From Turnera subulata (lineage: Eukaryota; Streptophyta; Magnoliopsida; Malpighiales; Passifloraceae): a stretch of DNA of 64,000 bases. Each line of letters begins with the position of its first letter. Positions within the stretch are counted from its first letter, which is position 1. The position numbers were made by a program, and so were the translations under genes. Of the stretch, positions 11,822 through 23,264 are shown one piece after another. The notes beneath the pieces were generated by a model, which worked only from the letters and a program-made list of their open reading frames with translations, was not told where the DNA came from and did no database searches. The stretch lies in assembly GCA_028386065.3 (NCBI GenBank), contig JAKUCV010002215.1, positions 16,649 to 80,648 on the forward strand, in the 5' to 3' direction.

Positions 11822-12150
11822 TGTAACAGCCCGGGTAAAAATTTTGGATTTTTACCGGGACTGTAAAAGTCTTTCTACAGCGATTTACCGAAAGAATTAA
11901 TCTTGGGTAATTAATTCAAGGTAAATCGGGCATCGTTTTTCGTAACCGAGGGTTTTCCCGCGCTTGTGATTTTTCCATGGATTTTTCGGGCCTAAGTCGG
12001 TATTTTTCGGGTCCCGGAATCCTCAGAAAAAAATCACACCGGAAAATAACTAAGGGGGTATCAGTTATTTTCTGGTCCGGACCGGACTCGCTCCGTAATG
12101 CAGACAAGCTGCATTATTGATCGTCACAAGTGTAACAACATTTTTACGTC

Positions 12151-12158
12151 TATAAAAA
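12151..12158 (+). promoter_or_regulatory. TATA box of LTR B
   Basis: TATAAAAA stands about 330 bp into the LTR, just after the conserved AATGCAG/CTGCATT inverted repeat and before the polypurine tract. The same arrangement occurs in LTR E at 23594. LTRs A and F have a weaker TTTTAAAAG at the equivalent place. This suggests a short U3 and an R-U5 region of about 2.6 kb. Confidence 0.6.
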
Positions 12159-12160
12159 GA

Positions 12161-12590
<430 letters not shown>

Positions 12591-13260
12591 TGAACAGTTG
12601 CCACCTTCCTCCTCCACCCGGTCACTGTTCACTCCGTAGCGTTCCGCGCCGTTTCTCGCCTCACCGCCACCACCAGCAGGACGCCCGAGCCGACACGACC
12701 TCGACGCCGCCTTCCCCGTTGCCTTCCGCCGCGAGACGCGCAGCCAGCGAGCGTTGACCCGCGAGCAGACCCGCGGATCTCCCTCTCCGCAACGCAACGC
12801 CGCCTTTCCACCGCCAGACGAGTCGCCTCGATGTCGCCGACCCCGCGCTCTCTTCCTCGCGCCTGTGTTGCCGCCGGTCGCCGCTGCAGGTGAGCAACCC
12901 GTTTTTCACGGGCGGGTCGTGACCGGGTCGAGCCTGGTTCTGGGTTGGGTTGACCGTGTTGGATCCGGGTTGACCTTATTAAAAAAATAAAAAAAACATA
13001 TATATATATTAACTTATTTTGATGGTTTTAATCTGGAAAAAAATATATATTTATATTTTGAAAATATAGTTAGTTTTAATTATGCTTTTGGGAAGAAATA
13101 TATATATGTATGTATGTATACTTGATTTTGAAAATTAAAGATAGTTATATTTTGTTTTGAAAAATTAGTATTATGTTTATTTAGGAAAAAAGATATATAC
13201 CTTGAATATATTTCTGGAGTATTCTATAAATATGTTGTTATGTTTGGAAAAATATATATA

Positions 13261-16232
13261 TGAAGCGCCCCGACCCGCATTTACCGTACAGGGTAAACAC
13301 GTGCCGGAACTGTTCTTACTACAGTAGCAGACAGTACATACAATGTATAATACAACACAAGCAATTCCCAAATACAATACTCGTCACCCGATCCCGGGGA
13401 CCATTATTCAATCCATTACACACCAACTAATCAACAACTGTTATAGTACAGCAACAACAGCAATATCATAAAAGAAAGACAAGCAGCGGAAGACTAGAAT
13501 GCAGATGCAGCGGGGTATGGATCCGGGTCAGGTGGAGAAGTAAGCAGCAGCTAACGAACATCGTACCTGAACTACGATCAACCAAACCTACGGGATGAAA
13601 CCCCGCAGGCGAGGGGTGAGTCCGAAGTGCTCACCGACGAAGGATAAACAGAGATATATTCAACTGTAATACTTTCGAAATAAGCACAACAATCTCAACA
13701 GTAAACACAACCAATCACAACACAAGAAAGCTACCACAAGCAACTAACCAAGACCAAAAGAATGCTTAAATATTATTTTATTACCAATTTTATCTTCCGG
13801 GCCCGTCACTGGACAAGCTAGGGTCGTACCTGGTTATTAATTAATTCCGGATGCTAGGTCAAGAACCAACCCACATATCAGAACAACCGGATATTCGGCA
13901 TATCCGAGCCACCGCGGATATTCGGCATATCCGAGCCACCGCGGATATTCGGCATATCCGAGCCACTGGGTATTCGGTATACCCTAACCACAGTCATCAT
14001 CATGTCAACCAAAACAAGTAACCAACAATAGCATCTCAGAATTAATTTTCAAACCATCGGGTCGTACCTCTACTTTCCAAGTGACAATTATATCATCATC
14101 TCAAAATTAATTTCCAATCCCATTACTTATCATCATACCTCAACTTTTAATCATCACAATTCACTTCTCAAACTCAACCAGCCAACAATTTCTTATTTCC
14201 AAATTCTCACAATCAACAGTTCAATGATTTCTCACAATATCACAAACCAACAGCATATTTCAACAACATCATGGCAAGTCCACATCAACAAATAGCAACA
14301 GTAATATCAACAGTTTCCATAGCAATCATATAGCAGCTAATAAACAGTTCAAGCAAACAACAAATTCATACACAGCATTACAGGCACATATCCAAGGTTA
14401 TCCATCCTCACCTTAGCCGATATCAAGTTTGGAACTGTCCCACTGACTCCAAGTCCGGCTCCTCAGGTATCAGCTCGTTATCAACTCCTATATCAAGCAA
14501 ATAATATGCACATATAAGTGGTATGCAATGTCATGCTACTACTGTATTTACGAAAATTAAATACGGACTTGTCTCGGTTACTCCCCCGGGTTATTTCTAT
14601 TTCCGTCACAATTCTCCGTTTATTCGTAAACGTCAAAATAATACTATTCTTATACCTATACTTACTTCCGGATATTATTCCGGTACAATTCCTGCTATGT
14701 AACACTCTTCCCTAAATTATTTCCCTCAAGATTTTTATAACTCACTATGTATTTATATTCTCCACAATTATTTCCCTCTAAACAATTGTTTTATATCTTA
14801 TACCTTTTTCCAAAATTAATTTTCCCTTATACCATATACTCCTCCAAAATTTATATTTTCCATTAGCTCCCTAATTATATTTTCCTAAGATCCCCAAAAT
14901 ATTATTTTCACCATTTATTTTTAATTCCAGGTTTTTTTCCCTCACAATTATATTTTCTTCTTTCTTTTTTTTTTCTTGGACCGGGCCTAGACAGTGCTGG
15001 CCCAACCCACTCAAATTCCAGCAAATCCAACACATCAGCCCAACTCAGCCACTAAGCCCACTCACGACCAAGCCCACATCCCTAGCCCAACTATGCCCCA
15101 ACCTAGTTTACAACCCAACCAACATTTAGCCTAACCCAACTCACACAACCCAAGCCCACACCTAAAACCCAAATACCCAATCCACAAGCCCAAATCCAAC
15201 CCTAACTCTCCCAACCCATTTCCCTCTCGCGGGTCATCTCGACCCGGGCTCCATGTAGCCGGGTCGTGCTCACCTGCAACGACGGGACGGCGGCGAGGAG
15301 CGGCGTCACGGCAAGGTCCAACAAGTGAGCGTCAACGAGGAGGCGAGGCGCGGTCGTGACGTCGGAGACGGCGGCTGTGGGGCGCCCCCTGCTGTGGTGT
15401 CGGCGAGCAAGGAGGTGGGGTGGATCCGTTGGCGGCTCGTCGGGTCTGCGGCGAGGAAGACCGGAGGGAGGAGAAAAGAGAGCGGCGTGGCTCGGGCGGC
15501 GTGCTACTGTCTCGCCCCGGCTGCGTGACGCTGCAAGCGTGGAAGGAGAAGGAGGAGTGGAGGGCGGTGGTCGGCGGGGACGGCTGAAAGGAAAGGGAAG
15601 AAACGAAAAGAAAAGAGGAAGAGATGAGGGAGACGGCGTCGTTTGGTGGTGTATGGGTGGTGTGTGTTGTTGTGTTGTTTTGTTTCTTTTTTTTTTTTAG
15701 TTGGATTTGTGAAGGATGGAAATTGTTGTTCTGGCAGTGATGTGTTGTGCAGAATTTGCAGGTGTTGCAGATGAAGTGTTAAGGCAGAGAAAAGATGATG
15801 GAAAGGTAGAGATGGTGATAGGCAGGAGGTGGTGCAGGGAAATTAATATCACGGATGTGCACTGGTGTTTCACGGGCAGCAACTAGCCATTCACATGCTC
15901 ACAGTGAATGGCGGCTGCAGCCCCTCACTGTGCAGCATGTGAACCGGGTGCTGTCCGAACAAGAAAATATTGCTAGTACCCCATTGACTTAATTCCGGGC
16001 CCGATAATTCGGGGTTAATATTGACTTTTCTCGGTATTCCTAGACCCGAAAAATGCCAACTTCGGTCCAAAAATTCCGCAGAAAAATCCCGAGCGTGGGG
16101 TAGTGCTCGGTTTCGGATTCCGAAGCGTAAATTACCGTTAATTAATTATTCAAGATTAATTTAAATGGTAATTAACTGTAAAAATAAATTTACAGTGTCG
16201 GTAATAACGTAAAAATTACCGGGGCTGTTACA
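13261..16232 (-). mobile_element. Solo LTR C, diverged subfamily, inverted, inserted in LTR B
   Basis: It starts TGAAGCGCCCCGACCC and ends GGGGCTGTTACA, the reverse complement of the family's LTR ends. ATATA flanks both sides (13256-13260, 16233-16237), and LTR B resumes precisely afterwards, so this is a solo LTR of 2972 bp. It is strongly diverged from A, B, D, E and F, and its purine tract is replaced by other sequence. It still keeps the conserved 3' block around 13589-13650 and the last ~50 bp. A GC-rich block lies at about 15230-15600 and a hairpin array at 13886-13985. Confidence 0.88.
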
Positions 16233-16388
16233 ATATAGGTATATTTCTGAAATATATATAATTATGTTGATTTATAATTGTTGGAAAAGTATTTTGTCTT
16301 TAGAAAATAAAAATATATATATATTAAATTGTATTTAATTTTCAAAGTAAGTTTTTATGATTATAAATTTTCTGGGAAATAACATATA

Positions 16389-16423
<35 letters not shown>

Positions 16424-17871
16424 TAAATGACAATATTTGGTAATTATATTATGGTAAATAGTTTTATTAAAAATGTAATATTTTAGAAAATATATATATA
16501 CATATGTTATCTTTTTCAAAAAATTATGGTGAATATATTTTGGGAAAGTATAATTAATTTATGAAAATATTTTGGAAAAAGAGTTTTAATTAAAGTATGG
16601 TACCGAAATTATATTCGGATATACGTACAGAATAATATTTTCGGTAAAGGGAAATAATAAAAGATATGTAACCGTGATGGGTTATTTCGCAGTTTGGGTA
16701 TCATAGCATACCGATTATGTGCATTTATGTGTATATATTATTTTGTTGTATAGGTTCAGATATCGGGCAGTTTCCCAAGGAGCCAGCTTCGGACCTGTCA
16801 TTGTCTCCGGAGTTGAGTAATTGGCCAAGGTGAGGATGGATTTCCTTCAATATGTGCCTGTATTACTCGGTTATTGTGTTTGATGTTTATTGCACTGTTG
16901 GTTGTTGCATTTGTTGTGATTGTTGTCGGGATGTTTATCCCGGTGCTATGATTTGGTTTTGGGATGTTTATCCCCGTGTTGGGTTTTGGATATTTATTTT
17001 CGTGTCTTTGGCCATAAGAATAATGGATTAATTAATAATTTGAGATAAGGATGTCGATCCTTGATTTTGGATAGGGATGTCTATCCCGGTATTTTGGTTA
17101 GAGATATTGATCCCTGTGATTTGATTTTCATAATGATAATATAATTGTCACGTGGTAAGTAGAGGTACGACTCGATGGTTTAAGACTGTTTTGTGGTGGC
17201 CATGATCTGGGTTACTTGTGATAAGCATGTCTATGCTTGGGATGTCTATCCCTGGATTCGTATTTTTGGGATGTCGATTCCTGGCTTCTCTTGATTTGGT
17301 CTGGCACCCGAAATATGTTGATAACCAGGTCTGACCTCTAGCTTATCCATGACGGGGCCCGAAAAAGATAAAATTGGAAATCGGATTTTTATTTGAGTCT
17401 TTTGCTCTTGGACCGGTTTTGGGTCGAGTCTTTATTTTGGTGTGTTTGGCTGTTTAGCCTGTGTTTGACTTGAGTAATTAATAGTGTTGCATATTGATTG
17501 TCTATCCTTCGTCGGTGAGCACTTCGGACTCACCCCTCACCTGCGGGCTTTCATCCCGTAGGATGGGTTATTTGTGGTACAGGTTTGGTGCATTCCAGAA
17601 AGGCTGTGGCATTATCCCTTGGACAGGACTTGGATCCATAGTTTGCATTAGTGTTGCATACAGTGTTTTGTGAGTTATTAAGTCTTCCGCTGTTCATTAT
17701 TTTTACTATTGTTGGGCCATTGGGCCGGTTATGTTGTTATTGTTGTTTTTATTTTGGGCTGTTGAGCCCGAGTTTCTGTTGTATACACTGTATGCTGGGC
17801 TTTATTTGGTCAGGTAGTTACAGTTCCGGCACGTGTTTACTGTGTACGGTAAATTTGGGTCGGGCGTTTCA

Positions 17872-19620
17872 TTTTGGTAGCGGAGCGGGCGTTAGGTCTT
17901 GTTGGGCAGTCCTTGTGTGTCTGTTTTCCTTGTTTGCATAGTTTTCTCCATTTGTTTATTATTTTATATCATTTTGGTTAGTGCATTATGGATCCAGTCA
18001 AGGGACGCCAGCTGTCGCAGAACATACACATAAGAGGTAATGATGCCATAAATAAGCGGAAATATAAATATTATTATTAATACTAATATTGTCATTACAA
18101 ACATAAATATTACATTGATATTTTATAAAATAAAATACATTCACCGCCTTGGAACGATGTTGACCCTGAAGCTGTTGGGGTCATTGTTGATGTTGACCGT
18201 GATGCTGTCGCTCCACGAGAACCACATGCCGCCCCTGTTGTTCTGGCCTGGAAGCTCGAACCGGTTTGCTTGAGGGAACCGGAGTGGTATGAGACCGTGA
18301 TCGTCTTCAGGTTGCCACTGGGTCTCCGTGAGAAGAACCATGTTTGGCTTGTACTGGTTCTTCAGGTCCCTCAGGGTACGCGAGAACTCCTGGGAACGCC
18401 TAGCGACTCCTCTGCAGTCCCACACCAGTAGTCGGGCCTTTGGCCAAGTTGGAGGTAACCGAGTGACTCTGGGCATGCTTTGGGCAGTCATCGAGAGCTG
18501 GTAGTAGGTACCTTGGTCCAGGAAATGGCAAGTGAACTCTAGGTTGAACTCCTGAAGTCTTTCAGAAATGAAAAACATGATGGAGTTGGCCGAGCCGTAG
18601 TAGGAGGTCCTCAGAGTGCCATGGTCCTCTAGGAAGAACGTTTCTTCCATGAGAGTGACAAAGAATCTGGAGGAGTAGAGTTCGTCGACGAAGACCAGGC
18701 GGGGCATTCTGCCGAGCTAGTTCGGTAGTTCTTCTAGACGCTCGTTGATCATGCTGTAGGCCAGCCGGTTTCTTCTGCCTAGATTGGCACCTTCGACGAA
18801 GAAGACGGAAGATGGAGCAGGCATTGTGTTTTGGACGTGTTGGTGTTTTGTTTTTCTGAGTTTTGAGGTTTCTTTGGCTGAGCGTTTGTTTGCTTTAAGA
18901 TGCTTTTGATGATTTGTTTCTCACTGCTCTGTCTTTTATACTCTTATGGGGAGCGTGATTACTGTTTTCGATTTTTAAGATTTTGCTTTTTGAAAATTTT
19001 GCTGTTGCTTCATTTATTGCTTCGTTACCTTCTACGTTTTTCGGGCTACAAATGCCAGTGTTTTTCAGCCCTTTTCCATCTCATGATTTTCTTTCGCCCT
19101 GGCTACTTTGTCCTTTCTTTTCACGGTTTTTCTATATTTTCCTGCATCATTTATCACATGCATCCGTGACCGTTGTGGCTAGACTGATGGGACCATACCT
19201 CGGGTGGAGTGCATATGCGACGAGCTTACACCTGTTCGGACATCATGGAGGGAAACGAGACTTGAAAGACGTTTTTGGCTCAAGCAGAATTTGTGAACAA
19301 GTGGATATCGTTTCTTTCGAGGGACACAGGACGTGCTCGTGATCATCACCTTGCGAGTTAACGGATGTTTTTTTCACGAGGAAACTGAACCGTTAGCTGT
19401 ACGTGTCACGTTTCTCAGGATCGAGGATGGTTACGATCGATCTAGGACGCCGAGCATGAAAACATGTTTTTGTTTTAATTTCTTTATGTTTTGATTTTGT
19501 TAAATGAGTTTTATTTTTATTTTCTTTATGTTTGATTTATATTCTTATTGTTGATTTTTAATCTGCTTTGAGATGCTTTGATTTTCTGTTAAACACGAGA
19601 TTTCATAACATAAGAGTTTT
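17872..19620 (+). mobile_element. Internal region 1, first part (primer site to solo LTR D)
   Basis: It opens with TGGTAGCGGAGC at 17875-17886, complementary in type to the 3' end of initiator-Met tRNA. At 17988 there is a short sense start (M-D-P-V-K-G-R-Q-L-S-Q-N) identical to the one at 26516, probably a relic of the gag start. The rest is the antisense ORF1 copy and its upstream region. No protease, RT or integrase remains. Confidence 0.75.
18141..18824 (-). pseudogene. Antisense ORF1, copy 1 (one nonsense codon)
   Basis: Minus-strand frame of 228 codons including stop, exactly the length of the open copy at 44024-44707. A single TAG at about codon 36 (expected Glu or Asp) interrupts it. 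An internal Met just after would allow a 188-aa product. The C-terminal half (from P-P-T-W-P-K-A-R-L-L-V-W-D-C-R-G) resembles the first ~90 residues of plant LINE endonucleases, with the T-E-T strand and the later G-G-M-W-F-S-W strand. A TATA-like box (TATAAAAG, minus strand) lies at 18933-18940. The N-terminal half is unrecognised. Confidence 0.7.
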
Positions 19621-20991
19621 TGTAACAGCCCGGGTAAAAATTTTGGATTTTTACCGGGACTGTAAAAGTCTTTTATCGTGATTTACTGTTGAATTAATCT
19701 TGGGTAATTAATTCAAGGTAAATCGGGCGTCGTTTTTCGAAACCGAGAGTTTTTCCGCACTCGAGATTTTTCCTTGGATTTTTCGGGCCTAAGTCGGTAT
19801 TTTTTTTCGGGTCCCGGAATTCTCAAAAAAATCACACCGGAAAATAACTAAGGGGGTATCAATTATTTTCTGGTCCGGACCGAACTCGCTTCATAATGCA
19901 GACAAGCTGCATTATTGAAGGAATCACAAGTTTCACAGTAATTCCACGGTTTTTAAAGGAAGAAGAAAGTAGGAGAAGGGGAAGAAGAGAAGAAAAGAGG
20001 AAGAAGGAGAGGGAAAAAAAAAAAGAGAGGAAAAGAGAAAAAGAGAGAAAAGAAAGAAGAAAAAAAAAGAGCGGGAGAGAAAAAAAAAGGAAAAAAAAAG
20101 AGAAAGAAAGAAGAAAAAATGGAGAGAACAGGAAAAAAAGAAGAGAAAAAAAAAAAGGAAATCGGGAAGGAAAAAGAAAAGAAGAAAAAAAAAAGAAATA
20201 GGAGAAGGAGGAGTTGCCGCGTGAAGCCACCGCCGCCACCGGACGAACCCACAGCCACCATCGCACCGTCGCCCTGCTCGCGTCTCCTCCCTCGCGACGA
20301 GCCACCTGCTGATCCATCTTTCTTCTCCTCGCACCGTCGACCACCTGCACTGCCGCCACGACGCCACCAACCGTGCCCACGACCGCCGCCTGAGTTCGTC
20401 ACCTCCCTGCCGTTGACTCCCTTCGTCTCCACCGTCGCCTCGCCTTTCCCCGTCGTGCCTCCGATCCGTTTCTCCCCGACGCGCTGCCGCGTCGCCTGCA
20501 GCTACCGAGGTATAGTTGAAGACGCCCTGCCCCGTTTTTGCAGTTGGGTCATGGCCGGGCCGGGTTGACCAGATGGGTCCCTGGCCTGGGCTCAAGACGG
20601 ACTGTTCAATTGGGGTTGGGTTCTAGTATACTGGGCCTGACCTGGTTGGGCTGTGAATTTGGATTGTTGGGCTTGCGTGTGGGTTGGGCTTGTGGTTGTA
20701 CTGGGCTCGCTGCGTGGGCCTGTCTGGGCTCTATGCAGTGGCCTGGACAGTACTATTCAGGCCCAGCCCAATTAAAAAAAATAATAATAACAAAGAAAAA
20801 AATAAATAATGGTAATAAAAATAATAATAGGAATATATTATCTGGAAAAAATATATATTATGGGTTATATATTTTCTGGAAATAAATAATTAACCTGAAA
20901 TAGTATTTTTAAGAAATGGTGGAATGATGTATATCATTTAAAAATTACTATGTGGTGATTAATTTTGATATATAAATTACGGATATGTTTC

Positions 20992-21038
<47 letters not shown>

Positions 21039-22636
21039 ATTCATAATAATTCTATTATCTTTGGAGAATAATTCCTGAAGGTATAAACATAGTACATAAT
21101 TAAAATATATTAGCATATTGTTATTTTTGAGAAATTAAAGTAATTATGAGACGAAATATATCTTTTGAAATTAATGTACGGTAAATACTTTGAACATACT
21201 ATGGATAAGTACATGCGTAATTACTTTCAATGGAAATTGTATTATAGTAAGTAACCCTTATGAAAATTATTTTAGGAAAGGTATAATTAATTTATGAAAA
21301 TATTTTGAAAAGAGTTTTAATTAAAGTATGGTACCGAAATTATATTCGGATATACGTACGGTATAATATTTTCGGTAAAGGGAAATAATAAAGGATATGA
21401 ACCGGGATGGGTTATTTCACAGTTTTGGCATCATAGCATACCGATTATGTGCATTTATGTGTATATATTGTTTTGTTGTATAGGTTCGGATATCGGGCAG
21501 TTTCCTGAGGAGCCGGCCTTGGTACCGGTCATTGTCTCCGGAGTTGAGTAATCGGCCAAGGTGAGGATGGATTTCCTTCAATATGTGCCTGTATTACTCG
21601 GTTACTATGTTTTGATGATTAATGCATTGTTGGATGTTACATTGCTGTGGTTTGGTTCGGGATGTTTATCCCAGTGTCATGATTTGGTTTTGGGATGTTT
21701 ATTCCCGTACGAGTTTTTGGATGTTTATCCTTGCGTCTTTTTGGTTTAAAGTATAATGGAATAAATAATAAATTGTGATAAGGATTTCGATCCTTGATTT
21801 TGGATAGGGATGTTGATCCCTGTGATTTGATTTTGATGATGATAATATAATTGTCACGTGGTAAGTAGTGGTACGACTCGATGGTTTAAGACTGTTTCGT
21901 GGTGGCCTTGACCTGGGTTACTTGTGATAAGCATGTCTATGCTTGGGATGTCTATCCCGTGATTATTTTTGGGATGTCTATCCCGTGATTATTTTTGGGA
22001 TGTCTATCCCTGGGTTCGTATTTTTGGGATGTCGATCCCTAGGTTCTCTTGAATTTGGTCTGGCACCCGGAATATGTTGATATCCAGGTCTGACGCCTAG
22101 TTTATCCGTGAAGGGGCCCGGAAAGATAAAATTAGAAATTAGATTTTATTTGAGTCTTTTTGGTCTTGGACCAGTTTTGGGTTGAATTTTTTGTTTGGTG
22201 TGTATTTGGTGTTTTTATTACCTATTTTTGACCTTGAGTACTTATAGTGTTGCATATTGATTGTCTATCCTTCGTCGGTGAGCACTTCGGACTCACCCCT
22301 CACCTGCGGGCTTTCATCCCGTAGGATGAGTTATTTGTGGTACAGGTTTGGTGCATTCCAGACAGGCTGCGGCGTTATCCCTTGGACAGGACTTGGATCT
22401 ATAGTTTGCTTATATGTCGCATACAGTGTCTTTGTGAGTTATTAAGTCTTCCGCTGTGCATTATTTTGTTATTGTTGGGCCATTGGGCCGGTTATGTTGT
22501 TATTGACGTTATTATTTTTGAGCTGTTGAGCCCGAGTTACTGACGTATACACTGTATGCATTGGGTTATTTGGTTGGGTCGTTATACTTCCGGCACGTGT
22601 TTACTGTGTACGGTAAATACGGGTCGGGGCGTTTCA
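19621..22636 (+). mobile_element. Solo LTR D inserted in internal region 1
   Basis: A 3016-bp LTR with canonical ends (TGTAACAGCCCGGG and GGGGCGTTTCA) interrupts sequence that is continuous in internal region 2 (around 28240). GTTTT on the left (19616-19620) and GTTTC on the right (22637-22641) fit a target duplication with one mutation. It carries a polypurine tract (19956-20212), a GC-rich block (20213-20530), an acceptor-like TATAG at about 21483 and a hairpin array at about 21655-22045. No second LTR or interior accompanies it. Confidence 0.87.
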
Positions 22637-22702
22637 GTTTCGATTATAAAAGAAAGCTTATTTTATTTATTTCATAACGGTTTACAACAGAGAAGAAGTA
22701 CT

Positions 22703-23079
22703 CTAAGGAGTTACTTGCTTCTCAAGATCTTTTACAAGTTTTTGGACGTTTTTGACGTGAGGAAAGAGTTTCGCGCACGCCAGTTCTATCTGCATCACCG
22801 CCGAGCTGATTTTCTTCAGTGAGACGTTCAACTGCGTCAGCGTCTGCTGCGGAGTGCTGCTTTCAGCAGTTGCTTTGCCCTTCCTATCCTCAGCTTCTTT
22901 GCCAGCACGCTTCTTCGCTGTTTGCTGGAGACGATCATGTGTTCTTTCAGAACGACGATGTTCGTCTTGAAGCGTTTCTTTGGCGGTTCTTCATCGGAGC
23001 TTGTCGGGAAGGCAGTGCCACCGATGTAGCTGTTGTTCTCGGAGTCTGAGGTAGTTCGAGATCGGATTGGAGAGTCCAT
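22703..23079 (-). pseudogene. Antisense ORF2, copy 1 (frameshifted)
   Basis: The start M-D-S-P-I-R-S-R-T-T-S-D-S-E and the P-P-K-K-R-F-K-T-N cluster match the intact copy at 28305-28682. The frame is lost near the second basic cluster, and the total is 377 nt against 378. The C-terminal coiled-coil residues reappear in another frame and end at the same relative stop. The TATA-like element is also degraded (TTTATAGAAA). It lies between solo LTR D and LTR E. Confidence 0.75.
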
Positions 23080-23240
23080 GGCTGTGTGTGAGTTTGCCAG
23101 TCATGAGGTTCGGTTTCTATAAAGGACGGGATGTCGCTTAAGGGTATAAGCGGTATCTCATGTTGAGTTTGGACACCTGGCAGAGAGTGCCAGAAGCTTA
23201 TCGTGGTAGGACCCACGGATAAGACAGAATTTTGGGGACG

Positions 23241-23264
23241 AAATTCTTTTTTAGGTGGGTAGAC
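23241..23264 (+). promoter_or_regulatory. Polypurine-tract region before LTR E
   Basis: The GGACGAAATTCTTTTTTAGG-type block followed by TGGGTAGAC directly precedes TGTAACAGCC. It keeps the F-G-D-E-I-L-F-like wording that ends the pol frame of Tekay/Del chromoviruses. This is my main reason, with the primer site, for the lineage call. Confidence 0.55.

Noticed and set aside
18141..18824. Antisense ORF1 as a complete LINE endonuclease gene
   Set aside because: Only the first ~90 residues of the endonuclease fold are present and the later catalytic motifs are missing. The N-terminal half is not LINE-like, and no reverse transcriptase follows.
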